Positions 33,212-42,689 of a DNA stretch of 64,000 nt are shown in pieces (positions within the stretch are counted from its first letter, which is position 1; every line of letters starts with the position of its first letter). Position numbers and translations under genes: made by a program. Origin of the DNA: Phaeobacter italicus (GTDB lineage Bacteria > Pseudomonadota > Alphaproteobacteria > Rhodobacterales > Rhodobacteraceae); assembly GCF_001258055.1 (NCBI RefSeq), contig NZ_CVRM01000031.1:186001-250000 (forward strand), written 5' to 3'. A model generated the notes under the pieces. That model made no database searches. It saw only the letters and a list, made by a program, of their open reading frames with translations, and was not told the origin of the DNA.

Positions 33212-33795
33212 GAAGCGTCCCGTTTCAGCAGGCGCACGGGCTCTTCGACAGGGCGGAGGCTGCTGCCGTCCAGCTCCACGATGAACAGTCGGTTTCGTTT
33301 GATCCGAAACGGTGCGGGCCCGTCAAAATTCCAGCCATGTGCCTTGGCCAGGATCATACGCATGATGCCGATATGACAGACTGCTACGCTGTCACGGGTC
33401 AGGCCTGCGAGCCAGGGCTCGATCCTGTCCCAGACATCCTGCGGGCTTTCGCCATTGGGTGGGCGATAGTGCCAGCCCCAGTCCTCGATATCGCGAAACC
33501 CGCTGTCAGGATCGGCCTTGAGGTCGACACCCTGTTTGCCTTCCCAATCCCCCCAGTTCATTTCAATCAGAGCGGCGGAGGTCTTGGGCGCGTGGCTTGC
33601 GACCAGTTCTGCGGTTTCTGCGGCCCGCATCAGAGGGCTGGCCCAGAGTTCGGCCTTGTCCCAGGGAGTGGGCAGGGTCTGGGCCGCGAGCTCGGCGCGG
33701 GCATCTTCGTCCAACGCGATATCGCTGCGCCCCTGAATGCGGCCTGCGCGGTTCCAGGGTGTGTGGCCGTGGCGCAAGAGGGCAAGGCGGATCAT
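33208..33795 (-). CDS. Histidine phosphatase (phosphoglycerate-mutase-like)
   Basis: The protein has 195 residues. The phosphorylated His lies in ALLRHGHTPWN near the N-terminus, and the second catalytic His in VAVCHIGIMRM, with EMNWGDWEGK between, as in the broad phosphatase branch. It may dephosphorylate a sugar phosphate or a lipid-linked intermediate of the pathway. ATG 33795 overlaps the upstream glycosyltransferase stop by four bases and follows GGAG, so the longer upstream extension is rejected. Confidence 0.88.
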   Translation of the reverse strand: MIRLALLRHGHTPWNRAGRIQGRSDIALDEDARAELAAQTLPTPWDKAELWASPLMRAAETAELVASHAPKTSAALIEMNWGDWEGKQGVDLKADPDSGFRDIEDWGWHYRPPNGESPQDVWDRIEPWLAGLTRDSVAVCHIGIMRMILAKAHGWNFDGPAPFRIKRNRLFIVELDGSSLRPVEEPVRLLKRDAS

Positions 33796-34910
33796 GGTGT
33801 CTGCTCCATCAGGTGGGTTAGGGTGTGCCACAGGGTTTCGGTGGCGGCCGGGGCAAGGTGGCGCGCTGCTATGCGTTGTCTCGACCGCTCGGCCTGACTG
33901 CGCCGTTTGGCGGGATCGGCCAGTGCCAGGCGCAGGGCTGCGCCATACGCGGCGGCGCCAAGATCAGGTTTGGGCATCATGTCTGGATCGCTCCATGGCG
34001 CAACCACATCTCGCAACCCCGGTCGGTCTTGTGCCAGGACCGGGACGCCATGAGATTGCGCCTCGAGATAGACCATGCCGAAGGCCTCGTTCACGCCCGG
34101 CCAGACGAACAGGCTGGCGCTTTCGTAGACGTGTTGCAGGGCGTCACGGTCAAGCTGGCCCAAAAACTGCACCCTCGGGCCGAACTTTGCCATCTTTGCT
34201 TCGACCTCAGAACGGGCAGGGCCGTCACCGACGATTTGTAGCGACCAGTATTCTTGAAGGGTCGTCAGAGCCTCGGCAAGAAGCGCATATGACGCAAGTT
34301 TGTCCCCTGCGCGCATCATCCCCACGGCCAACATCGGCCCAGTAAGGTCACTTTGTTTTGGGAGGTGGTCGTAGGGCAGAAAGGGGGCAAGATGGATCAG
34401 GCGCTGTTGCCCGGCACGATCCCGTAGCAGCGTTTCGTGATCCTGCTCAGTAAGATAAAAAATCGCATCTGCCGCATCTGCCGCCTGATGGGCCGCCTGT
34501 GCGAATCCAGACCACGGTCCGGTCAACCGCTTGCGAGCACGGGTCGATTCAACCTGTACATATGGAATGGCGAGCCGTTTAGCGATGACCGGCCCGATCA
34601 GATCCGGCGCCTTATAGTAGTTGTGGTATGTGAGCCAAAGCTGTGGGCGTGTTTGCTGTGGCGTGCTGCTCAGTTCCGTGAGGATCCGGTCGATTTCGGC
34701 TTTGGCTTTTGCGCGCAGCGTCTCTTGAGTTTGGGCAGAGCCGGTTTTGTCGAATATGCGTAACTCGCTGCAGAGGCTGACTGCAGCTCCCGTTGCTTCC
34801 AACCGGGTGATCAGATTGCGCGCCATTTCCCGATCACCAGAAGGAACGGGGTGGCGCGGAGATTTCATCGGCGCGTAAAAGGCAATCCTGTGGCCCGCGC
34901 CATTTTTCAT
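33792..34910 (-). CDS. Glycosyltransferase family 4
   Basis: The protein has 372 residues with a GT-B fold. The C-terminal donor site EAFGMVYLEAQSHGVPVLAQD shows the retaining-enzyme EX7E motif, and LQIVGDGPARSEVEA precedes it. An N-terminal KSPRHPVPSGDREMAR takes the place of the usual glycine loop. It is coupled by ATGA to the second GT4 gene upstream and to the phosphatase downstream. Donor and acceptor are unknown. Confidence 0.87.
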   Translation of the reverse strand: MKNGAGHRIAFYAPMKSPRHPVPSGDREMARNLITRLEATGAAVSLCSELRIFDKTGSAQTQETLRAKAKAEIDRILTELSSTPQQTRPQLWLTYHNYYKAPDLIGPVIAKRLAIPYVQVESTRARKRLTGPWSGFAQAAHQAADAADAIFYLTEQDHETLLRDRAGQQRLIHLAPFLPYDHLPKQSDLTGPMLAVGMMRAGDKLASYALLAEALTTLQEYWSLQIVGDGPARSEVEAKMAKFGPRVQFLGQLDRDALQHVYESASLFVWPGVNEAFGMVYLEAQSHGVPVLAQDRPGLRDVVAPWSDPDMMPKPDLGAAAYGAALRLALADPAKRRSQAERSRQRIAARHLAPAATETLWHTLTHLMEQTP

Positions 34911-36154
34911 GCGCGCTGCATCATGGATGTGAGACGTTCGGACAGACGGGCAATGCCTGGGTCCATTCCAAAATCCCGGCGCAAACGCATCAGGGCGGCT
35001 TCGGCCATATCTGTTGCAGTTTCGGGGTTCTGGCTCAGGTAGAGGATCGCCTCTGCCAGCGCGTCTGGGCTGTCGTCGCTCAACAACCCATGAGTGCCAC
35101 TGTCGATGAATTCCGGGATGGCCGAAACGGCAGTCGACAGAATGGGGAGCCGCTGAGAGGCCGCTTCCATCAGGACGTTGGGCAGGCCATCACGGTCACC
35201 ATCCTTGGCAATGCGGCTGGGCAAAACAAAAATGTCCGAGGCGCGCATCGCTGCGATGACTTCGGGCTGATCACAGGCACCACGCCAGGTGATCCGATCT
35301 GCAACGCCAGCATCCTCGGCCATGCCCTGCAGCAGATCTCCCATGTCCCCACCTCCGATGTGGGTCCAGTGCCAGTCCAGCGTCGCAGGCAGCAGAGCCA
35401 GAGCACCGATTAGCCGATCAAAGCCCTTTTTCTCGACCAGGCGACCGACCGACATCAGATGCAGCGGATCACCCGGGGCGCGGTACTTGCGCTGTGGCGG
35501 AGCAGGAAAGCGGCTGAGATCCAGTCCATGGTAGATCAAATCGACCCGATCACGCCGGTCCGCGAGGTCCTGCAGGTGTTTTGCGCCAAAGCCCGTGCAT
35601 GTTGCCCCAAAAACTGCGCCGTGGTGCTCGGCAGACAGTTTTTCCCGCAGTTCCCATTCCGGAGAGGTCCAGATGTCCTTGGCGTGGGCGGAAAAGCTCC
35701 AGGGTAGTCCGCGCATGATGGCGGCATATCGGGCGACTGAGGACGGCGTGTGCAGGAAATGAGCATAAAGGCCCAGCACCTCATCCGGCATTTCTGCTGC
35801 CAGAACACAGGCCTGACCAAAGCGGCGAATGCGGTTGCGGCTGGGATCGCGACGCAGATCCTCTCGCCAGATCCGATAGGCCGTTTGGTAGCCGGGCATC
35901 TTGTGGGCCTTCTGCCGTGCAGCCCAGACCCTGTCCGGCTCTTGATAGAGGTATTCTGGCAGATAGCGCACGGCTGCCTGCAGGCGATCATGTAGCGGAT
36001 GCCGTTTGCGATCAGTTGGGTGGCGCAGCGACCAGATTTCGAAACTCTGCCCTGCATCCTCAAGCGCGACCAGCTCCTGGGCGATAAAGGTCTCTGACAG
36101 ACGGGGCCAGCCCTTGACGATGACGGCAAGAGGGGGGCGGCCTTGGTTGGTCAT
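34907..36154 (-). CDS. Glycosyltransferase family 4 (colanic-acid-type)
   Basis: The protein has 415 residues. It starts VIVKGWPRLSETFIAQELVALEDAG, a form seen in WcaL/colanic-acid GT4 enzymes, and has LMSVGRLVEKKGFDRLI, HIGGGDMGDLL and DRDGLPNVLMEAASQRLPILST (EX7E site). It presumably adds a hexose to an exported glycan or glycolipid. It overlaps both neighbours by four bases. Confidence 0.89.
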   Translation of the reverse strand: MTNQGRPPLAVIVKGWPRLSETFIAQELVALEDAGQSFEIWSLRHPTDRKRHPLHDRLQAAVRYLPEYLYQEPDRVWAARQKAHKMPGYQTAYRIWREDLRRDPSRNRIRRFGQACVLAAEMPDEVLGLYAHFLHTPSSVARYAAIMRGLPWSFSAHAKDIWTSPEWELREKLSAEHHGAVFGATCTGFGAKHLQDLADRRDRVDLIYHGLDLSRFPAPPQRKYRAPGDPLHLMSVGRLVEKKGFDRLIGALALLPATLDWHWTHIGGGDMGDLLQGMAEDAGVADRITWRGACDQPEVIAAMRASDIFVLPSRIAKDGDRDGLPNVLMEAASQRLPILSTAVSAIPEFIDSGTHGLLSDDSPDALAEAILYLSQNPETATDMAEAALMRLRRDFGMDPGIARLSERLTSMMQRA

Positions 36155-37362
36155 TTCGTGGTCTTTCCGGCTTGGGCGTGCAGCAATGCATCCACGCGGT
36201 CTGTCACGTAGTCGAGCCCGTCCAGCAGCCCGTCCGGGATTGCAGCAGACGGCGGTGGCTGGTCTGCGAGCGCGCGGATGGCACGCACCATTGCTTCGGG
36301 GGTCCAGCCATCACGGTTTTCGTCCAGCATTGCAGTCAGGCCCAGTTCTTCGGCCCGGCTGGCGCGGATCCATTGTTCCAGACGCGGGGTTGTGCGCGGC
36401 ACGATCACCGCGGGTTTGTCAAACGACAGAACCTCGCAGAACGTGTTGTAGCCACCCATGCAGACAACACCCTGTGCCCCGGCAAACAAGGTTTCGATCT
36501 GGGATTCAAACCCAACGGCCGTTACCCGCCCATTGAGCGCAGCGACGCGAGTTTCAAATTCAGTCCGGGTGTCACCCGACAGGAACGGGCCGTAAACCAG
36601 CATCGCCCGCGGGGCGAGGTCGGGGTCACGTTCATATGCGGTCAGGACAAGATCCACCATCATTGCCCCATCACCGCCACCACCGGGAGTGATCAAAACA
36701 TACGGTTGTTCCGGTGGGGTGCCCAATTCCCCCAGATCCCGGCGCAGATAGCCTGTCCAGTGCATCCGCGCGTGGGCCTCGGGGCTGAGCGGCAGGCCCG
36801 CAGTTGGATCATAAACTGAGCGGGTGCCATAGACCCAGATCTCGTCATAGTAGGTTTCTGTAGCGGAAACTGCGTCTTTGCGTTGCCATTCGGCGGCAAG
36901 AACATCCGGCTCATCCAGAACATCGCGCAACCCAAGCACCATCTGTGTGCCACCACATTCCTGCAGATCTTGCAGGGTTGGCAGCAATTCGCCGCGAAAA
37001 CCGGTTGGTTCCTTGTCCACGATCAGCACGTCAGGTGCGTATTGGCGGGCGGTAGAGCGGATCAGTTCGGCCCGCAGCGTCGTGGTCTCTTCAATCGACA
37101 TGCCCATGGTCCGCGAGGCGTATGACCCGTCAGACCGTTTGATGACGCCGGGCAGACGCACGTGGTCCACCCGCGAGGGAAACGCAAACCGGCCAGCAAC
37201 CGGAGAGCCGGTCAGGATGAGTGCGGACGCACTTGGGTCGGCTGACGTGATCGCACTGGCAAGCGCGCGCGAGCGACGCAGATGGCCGAGACCAAAGGTG
37301 TCGTGGCTATAAAGCATGACGCGCGCACCGCGTGTTGCGCTCTTGGGGGCGTTGCTTGTCAT
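36151..37362 (-). CDS. Glycosyltransferase, COG4671 type, first gene of the glycan operon
   Basis: The protein has 403 residues. MLYSHDTFGLGHLRRSRALA is the nucleotide-sugar GT-B opening, ITPGGGGDGAMM the inter-domain hinge, and VVCMGGYNTFCEVLSFDKPAVIVPR the donor site. The start at ATG 37362 is chosen because the upstream extension to 37578 is arginine- and proline-rich with no family resemblance; no strong ribosome site precedes it. It is the promoter-proximal gene of seven. The gap upstream is divergent with the mechanosensitive channel gene. Confidence 0.84.
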   Translation of the reverse strand: MTSNAPKSATRGARVMLYSHDTFGLGHLRRSRALASAITSADPSASALILTGSPVAGRFAFPSRVDHVRLPGVIKRSDGSYASRTMGMSIEETTTLRAELIRSTARQYAPDVLIVDKEPTGFRGELLPTLQDLQECGGTQMVLGLRDVLDEPDVLAAEWQRKDAVSATETYYDEIWVYGTRSVYDPTAGLPLSPEAHARMHWTGYLRRDLGELGTPPEQPYVLITPGGGGDGAMMVDLVLTAYERDPDLAPRAMLVYGPFLSGDTRTEFETRVAALNGRVTAVGFESQIETLFAGAQGVVCMGGYNTFCEVLSFDKPAVIVPRTTPRLEQWIRASRAEELGLTAMLDENRDGWTPEAMVRAIRALADQPPPSAAIPDGLLDGLDYVTDRVDALLHAQAGKTTK

Positions 37363-37775
37363 TGCGGGGCCTGCGTCTGTGAAAGAGGAGAGAGATGCCA
37401 CTGTGCCTTTTGCTGGACCCATCGCAACAGGTCCGCAGAGCCTGCGGGGGTGCGTGTCTGCTCGGCTGTCTTCCGCCTCAGCATGGTCTCGCCTCAGGTT
37501 GCGCGGCCTGACACGCAAAGGGCCAAGGCACTGGTCATCACTGCGTCTACGTGCAGAAGGCAAACAACGTGGTGGCACGGATGGCCCCGAAGCTGTCTAA
37601 ACCTGCGCATAGTCACGCTGATTTTCTATAGCGTGGGGCACGGTCAGTTGCAATCAAGCGCTGCAATCCTCGCATTTTTGTGGTGCAGAGCTGCCATTTC
37701 CACCCTCAGGCTTGATATTTTGGGGATTTTGCTGGCTTGGTGAAAGACAAGAAAGATAGGGGAGGGCGCGTTTTG
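37363..37775. other. 413-base divergent intergenic region
   Basis: No credible gene is seen. It must hold the promoters of the glycan operon (leftward) and of the MscS gene (rightward). CACGCT (37614) and AGCGTG (37630) form a 6-base inverted repeat with a 10-base AT-rich centre. No Pho box with 11-base period was found. GGGGAGGG at 37759-37766 is the MscS ribosome site. Confidence 0.5.
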
Positions 37776-40109
37776 GTGCTGCAGTTTGTTTCACGATTTC
37801 TGATATCTGCATTTGTTGCGCTCGTGCTGGCGGCTGCGACTGGCGGGTCTGCGATGGCCCAAAGCAGCAGCGAAGCTGATCCCCTCGCCAAGGCCATTGA
37901 ACAGGCAGCCGACAGTGGTGTCGGTGTCATCATTGTCGACAGCCGCGGCCAGTTGGTCGGTGCGGGTGACACGCCAAGCGACGCAAACGTCGTTCCCGGG
38001 ACCGACAAGATGGAGGGTGCCTCTGCCCTGATGAAAGCGCAGTCGGAAGTAGATCAGTTCGGCGAAGCCCTGCGCAGCCGTCTGGAGGCGATGCCTTATT
38101 CCATCTTTGAAGTGCAGTATATCCTGCGGCAAACCAGCCCCGATGGACGCATCATCACATATGTCAAAGTCCTCGGCTGGAGCCTGTTGTTCCTCTTCAT
38201 CGGGCGTTGGCTTTCGGTCGAGATCTACGGCAAGCGGATCGCCAAGCGCCATGTAGTGGCGCGTATCAAGGAAGCCCCCGAAGGCTACGAGGACAAGATG
38301 CCTTTCTTGGTCTTCCGCTTTCTGATGGGTGTGGGTGGGACCATCTTTGCGATGGTGTTCGCTTTGTTGACCTCGTACCTGATCTTTGGCAGGTCCGAGA
38401 ATTCCTCGGTGCAGTTCACGGTCACGGCAATCTACACCGCGTTTTTCCTGTCACGCACGGTGTCGGATCTGTGGCGGATGGTGCTGTCCCCCTATCTGAG
38501 CCAGTACCGGATTCCGATCTTTTCGGACGGGGATGCACGCAAGTTGTATTTCTGGGCCTCCGCCCTTGCGACATACGATATCTGTTCGGTTCTCTTTGCG
38601 ACCTGGGTGGGTGACTTTGGCCTGAACTACAATGTTTACGCATTGGTCTATGGCGTGCTTGCCCTGGTCGGGACATTCGGCAACCTGCTGATGGTTGTTG
38701 TCAATGCTGGTGCGATTTCCAATGCCATTCGGGCCGGGCGCAGCAAGGAAGACTGTTCCTGGCTGGTGCGTTTTCTTTCGCTGGCCTGGGCACCGGTTGT
38801 TGTTGTCTACATCACCTTTGGCTGGCTGGAGCTGGCATTCGATCTGGTTCTGGAACGCGATATGTCGCTGCCATTGATGGCGGGAACCTACTCCGTTCTG
38901 ACGTCGATCCTCGTGGTTTATGGCATCATCAACTATGTCATTGAACGCTATTTCAACCGTTCCAAACTGCCTGTGATCGCGCCTTCTGAGGACGGTGAAG
39001 AAACAGGTGACGACATGGAAGACGAGGCTGAAATGGCCCCGGAACCCGTTCGCCACCCGATCAGCACCTACGAGGATCTGGCCCGGAGGATCGCGGGGAT
39101 TTTGGCATTTACGGTTGGCTTCTTTGCTCTGATCGGGATCTGGAATCCGGATTCAGCCTGGATGGAAGACAGCCGGGTGGACCGCGTTCGCGATATCATC
39201 GTCATCCTCTTCATCGGGTACATCGTCTACCACATGGCGCGGATCTGGATCGACAGCAAGATCGATGAAGAGGTCGGCGACATGCCGGTTGGAGAACTGG
39301 GCGACGAAGGCGGTGCGGGTGGCGCCAGCCGACTGGCCACGCTGCTGCCACTGTTTCGCGGTGCCATCCTTGCCGTGGTCGTGGTGTCGATAATTCTGAT
39401 CGTTCTGCTTGAACTGGGGATCAATGTCAGCCCGCTGTTTGCCGGTGCGGGTGTTGTCGGTCTGGCCGTCGGTTTTGGCTCGCAAACTCTGGTGCGGGAT
39501 ATCTTCTCCGGAGCCTTCTTCCTCGTGGACGATGCCTTTCGCAAGGGCGAGTACATCGACATTGGGGACGTGAAAGGCACCGTTGAGCGGATCTCAGTGA
39601 GATCTTTCCAGCTGCGCCATCACCTTGGCGCATTGCACACCATCCCGTTTGGGGAAATCCGGGTGCTGACGAACTATTCGCGGGACTGGGTGATGATGAA
39701 GCTGCCTTTGCGGGTGACCTATGACACCGATGTCGAAAAGGTTCGTAAGCTCATCAAGAAACTCGGCCAGCAACTCTTGGATGATCCCGTGATTGGGGAC
39801 ACCTTCATTCAGCCGCTGAAATCTCAGGGCGTGATCGAGATGCAGGACTCGGCAATGATTATCCGCGTCAAGTTCATGACCAAGCCGGGTGACCAGTGGT
39901 TGGTCCGCAAGAAGGTGTTCCAGGAAATCCGGGATCTGTTTGCGCGTGAAGGCATCAAGTTCGCCCACCGTGAGGTCACGGTTCGACTGGCGGAGGATCA
40001 AGCGGGTGACGCGCCAAAGGACAAGAAAGACCTGGCAGTAGGCGCTGTTCAGGCGGCGATCGACGAGGATCTGATGGATTTCAATGACGGTGGTGGGGAT
40101 GACCGCTAA
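37776..40109 (+). CDS. Large MscS-family mechanosensitive channel
   Basis: The protein is about 777 residues, of the long MscS class. A signal peptide ends near GGSAMA-QSSS, and a periplasmic stretch is followed by about ten membrane segments. The pore helix and beta domain are GVVGLAVGFGSQTLVRDIFSGAFF and DAFRKGEYIDIGDVKGTVERI, followed by HTIPFGEI and a C-terminal alpha/beta domain. It should protect against hypoosmotic shock. The start is TTG 37773 or GTG 37776 behind GGGGAGGG; an in-frame TTG at 37737 would disrupt the signal peptide. Confidence 0.92.
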   Translation: MLQFVSRFLISAFVALVLAAATGGSAMAQSSSEADPLAKAIEQAADSGVGVIIVDSRGQLVGAGDTPSDANVVPGTDKMEGASALMKAQSEVDQFGEALRSRLEAMPYSIFEVQYILRQTSPDGRIITYVKVLGWSLLFLFIGRWLSVEIYGKRIAKRHVVARIKEAPEGYEDKMPFLVFRFLMGVGGTIFAMVFALLTSYLIFGRSENSSVQFTVTAIYTAFFLSRTVSDLWRMVLSPYLSQYRIPIFSDGDARKLYFWASALATYDICSVLFATWVGDFGLNYNVYALVYGVLALVGTFGNLLMVVVNAGAISNAIRAGRSKEDCSWLVRFLSLAWAPVVVVYITFGWLELAFDLVLERDMSLPLMAGTYSVLTSILVVYGIINYVIERYFNRSKLPVIAPSEDGEETGDDMEDEAEMAPEPVRHPISTYEDLARRIAGILAFTVGFFALIGIWNPDSAWMEDSRVDRVRDIIVILFIGYIVYHMARIWIDSKIDEEVGDMPVGELGDEGGAGGASRLATLLPLFRGAILAVVVVSIILIVLLELGINVSPLFAGAGVVGLAVGFGSQTLVRDIFSGAFFLVDDAFRKGEYIDIGDVKGTVERISVRSFQLRHHLGALHTIPFGEIRVLTNYSRDWVMMKLPLRVTYDTDVEKVRKLIKKLGQQLLDDPVIGDTFIQPLKSQGVIEMQDSAMIIRVKFMTKPGDQWLVRKKVFQEIRDLFAREGIKFAHREVTVRLAEDQAGDAPKDKKDLAVGAVQAAIDEDLMDFNDGGGDDR

Positions 40110-40118
40110 GAACCGTCT

Positions 40119-40144
40119 GGCGTGGTGGCTAGGGCCACCGCGCC
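40119..40144 (+). terminator. Hairpin between the MscS and CoA-transferase genes
   Basis: GGCGTGGTGGC (40119-40129) pairs with GCCACCGCGCC (40134-40144), 11 pairs with one G-U, around a TAGG loop, followed by CTTT. It overlaps the last codons of the convergent CoA-transferase gene. It is a probable terminator for MscS, with a short U-tract. Confidence 0.55.
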
Positions 40145-41493
40145 TTTGCCGAGCCCGAAGCCTTGGCAGGATGATCCCAGAGCAACGATGCGGCCCCGAC
40201 GGTGAGAGGGGAACGTAGCCGCTGGCCTGCACCCCAGCTGGTGAGTTCCGTTTCCTCGCAGTAGTCCCGGTCTTCGGCCCCTGTCAGTACTGCGCCTGTG
40301 GCGTCATCGGATCCGTTACTCAGGTCCTTCAGCGCTTGGGCCGTCCGCGCAAGGGAAAGCTGCGCATCAGCCACCTTGTCGCCTCGTGCCGCCGAGCCAA
40401 GCGCACGCAGTACGGCGGCGGCCATCAGATAACCCGTGGCATGGTCCAGCGCCTGTACCGGCAGGGGATTGGGGCGGGCATCGCTGGGTGGCGCGGTGGC
40501 GCCTGCCGCCGAGTAGCGTCCGCGATCCGCAATGCCACTGCTCATCTGTACGAGGCTGTCGAACCCACGCCGCTTGGCCCAAGGGCCAGTCCAGCCATAG
40601 GCATTCAGGCGCACGTCAATCAGGTGCGGAGCAATCTGCCTTAGCGTCTCTGATGTGAACCCCAACGCGTCCAAGGCTCCCGGTCGGTAGCCGTGGACCA
40701 AAACATCGGCCTCGCTCAGCAAGCGTTCCAGTGTCGCCTTCCCATCGGTGGACTTCAGGTCCAGTGCGGCCATATGTTTGCCCAGAGCGACGTCGGTCAA
40801 AACGCCGGGTTCGTCCCAGCCTGGGGGATCAATTCGCAAAACCGTGGCGCCAAAACCGGCAAGGGTGCGCGTCGCGACAGGGCCGGCCAGAACACGGGTC
40901 AGGTCTAGAACACGTAACCCTGCCAGCGGGCGGGCAGGGGTTGCCTCTGGCCGTGGACGCAATGCGATGTGGCGCGGATCTTGCCAGGCAATCAGCGGCT
41001 CCTTTGCAACGGCCTGCCCTTGTGGATGGGCGGCCCAAGCCGCTTCGCTGCGCATGGCGGCTGCCACGCCGCCGTGCTTGACCACTTCCTGCTCCAACGC
41101 ATCGGAACCCCATCCTGCAACGGCCGTCCTGACAGCCTCTGGCCGGGCCTCACAGCCAAGCGCATGGAGGGCGGCGTCACGGTGATGGGGCAGGTTGGTA
41201 TGAAGACGAATCCAGCCGTCCTGTGTCGGGTAATCTCCTGCCAGCGGATCCCAAAGCGCAGGCATCTCCCACCCGCTCGGGCGGAAGCTGTATTTGAACC
41301 AGAGCGCTGTGAGCCGCTGGTCGACCGTGATCTGGGGCCGTTCGGAACAAAGAGCCGTCGCCACCATCAGCTCAGCCAGCGCATCTCCAACTGCCGCAAC
41401 CGATCGGTTCGCCAGTTGGTCAACGGCATAGCAGCTTGCCCAGCGGGCAGGGGTCACGACTGAAACGCCTTGTGGAATTGCAAGGTTCTGCAT
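40129..41493 (-). CDS. CaiB/BaiF-type (family III) CoA-transferase
   Basis: The protein has 454 residues. The second half holds the family core: LAGLRVLDLTRVLAGPVATRTLAGFGATVLRIDPPGWDE, DLKSTDGKATLERLLSEADVLVHGYRPGALDALG and GFDSLVQMSSGIA. It transfers CoA between acids; the substrate is unknown. The N-terminal 190 residues are a weaker, partly duplicated copy. It lies 41 bases behind the ABC permease genes in the same direction and may be the first intracellular step on the imported compound. GGAGAG precedes the ATG. Confidence 0.86.
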   Translation of the reverse strand: MQNLAIPQGVSVVTPARWASCYAVDQLANRSVAAVGDALAELMVATALCSERPQITVDQRLTALWFKYSFRPSGWEMPALWDPLAGDYPTQDGWIRLHTNLPHHRDAALHALGCEARPEAVRTAVAGWGSDALEQEVVKHGGVAAAMRSEAAWAAHPQGQAVAKEPLIAWQDPRHIALRPRPEATPARPLAGLRVLDLTRVLAGPVATRTLAGFGATVLRIDPPGWDEPGVLTDVALGKHMAALDLKSTDGKATLERLLSEADVLVHGYRPGALDALGFTSETLRQIAPHLIDVRLNAYGWTGPWAKRRGFDSLVQMSSGIADRGRYSAAGATAPPSDARPNPLPVQALDHATGYLMAAAVLRALGSAARGDKVADAQLSLARTAQALKDLSNGSDDATGAVLTGAEDRDYCEETELTSWGAGQRLRSPLTVGAASLLWDHPAKASGSAKARWP

Positions 41494-41534
41494 GTGCTCT
41501 CCGATGGTTACGGGGCAGGGGCGGCTTGAAATGT

Positions 41535-42689
41535 CTAGTGCTGATACGGATCAAGACTGTCCCGCAGGCCATCACCGAGGAAGTTGAAGGCGAGGACTAC
41601 AACGACGATTGGCAGCATCGGAATCGCCGTCCAGGGATAGATCTCAATCGAGGCAAGGTTTTGGGCATCATTCAGCATGACCCCCCAGCTCACTGCCGGG
41701 GCACGAAGGCCAAGACCGAGGAAGGACAGCGCAGTTTCCCCAAGGATCATCGCAGGAATGGACAGTGCCGCAGATGCGATCAGGTGGGACATGAAGTTTG
41801 GCAGCAGATGCTTACGTATAACCCGCCCGGAGGAGGCCCCCATCATTTCTGCGGCGCGGACGTATTCCTCTTCTCGTAAGGACAGGAACTTCGCGCGCAC
41901 GGATCGTGCGAGGCCGGGCCAATCCAAAATGCCAAGGATCACAGAAATGATGAAAAAGACCGCGACGGGCGACCAGTTGGACGGCACCGCAGCCGAGAGC
42001 GCCAGCCATAAAGGCAGCTCTGGCAGCGATCTCAGGATCTCGATCATGCGGTTGATGGTCCAGTCCAGTTTCCCCCCGAAGTAACCTGCCAACGATCCAA
42101 AGAAGATCCCAAGCACAAAGGAAACAGTGATCCCGATCAGACCGACGGTCAAAGACAACTGTGCCCCATAAAGGATGCGGCTGAAGACGTCCCGGCCCAG
42201 CCGGTCCGACCCCCACAGAAACAATGTCGCGCCTTCCGGGGCGCAGAACAGATGGGTGTTCGACTCGATCAGGCCGGCAATCTTGTAGGTGGCGCCTTCA
42301 CAAAAGTACTGCAGAGATTGCGGGTTCTCCAGATCGGGTTTGAAGACCCATTGAAAGGTCTCCAGATCTGCCTCGGACGTCATCGGATAGATGAATGGCG
42401 CCCGCAGCTCGCCATTGTGAAAGATATTCACTGACTGCGGTGGAGAGTAGATATGTTCGCTGTCCCGTTCGTTCGGTCCGTAGGGGGCGATGAAACCCAC
42501 AACCGGCAGCAGGAGATAGCAGACAAGCAGGAAGACACCTGATGTGAGCCCCAGCTTGTGCGTCTTGAACTTTCGCCAGATCAATACCCAGTTGGGCGCA
42601 TCCAGATCCTTGCGCTCCAGCTCCTGCAGGGCTGCGTTGGGGTCATAGGGGCGCGTATCGACAAATCGGTTATCTGGCTGGGTGCTCAT
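41535..42689 (-). CDS. Peptide-type ABC transporter permease (YejE-like)
   Basis: The protein has 384 residues. A cytoplasmic N-terminus with KFKTHKLGLTSG is followed by one helix, a periplasmic loop containing PPQSVNIFHNGELRAPFIYPMTSEADLET, and the OppC-like core with LRSLPELPLWLALSA and the EAA loop EYVRAAEMMGASSGRVIRKHLLPN. The large loop and the phrase GSDRLGRDVFSRILYG are those of YejE. It overlaps the YejB-like gene by four bases. Confidence 0.9.
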   Translation of the reverse strand: MSTQPDNRFVDTRPYDPNAALQELERKDLDAPNWVLIWRKFKTHKLGLTSGVFLLVCYLLLPVVGFIAPYGPNERDSEHIYSPPQSVNIFHNGELRAPFIYPMTSEADLETFQWVFKPDLENPQSLQYFCEGATYKIAGLIESNTHLFCAPEGATLFLWGSDRLGRDVFSRILYGAQLSLTVGLIGITVSFVLGIFFGSLAGYFGGKLDWTINRMIEILRSLPELPLWLALSAAVPSNWSPVAVFFIISVILGILDWPGLARSVRAKFLSLREEEYVRAAEMMGASSGRVIRKHLLPNFMSHLIASAALSIPAMILGETALSFLGLGLRAPAVSWGVMLNDAQNLASIEIYPWTAIPMLPIVVVVLAFNFLGDGLRDSLDPYQH

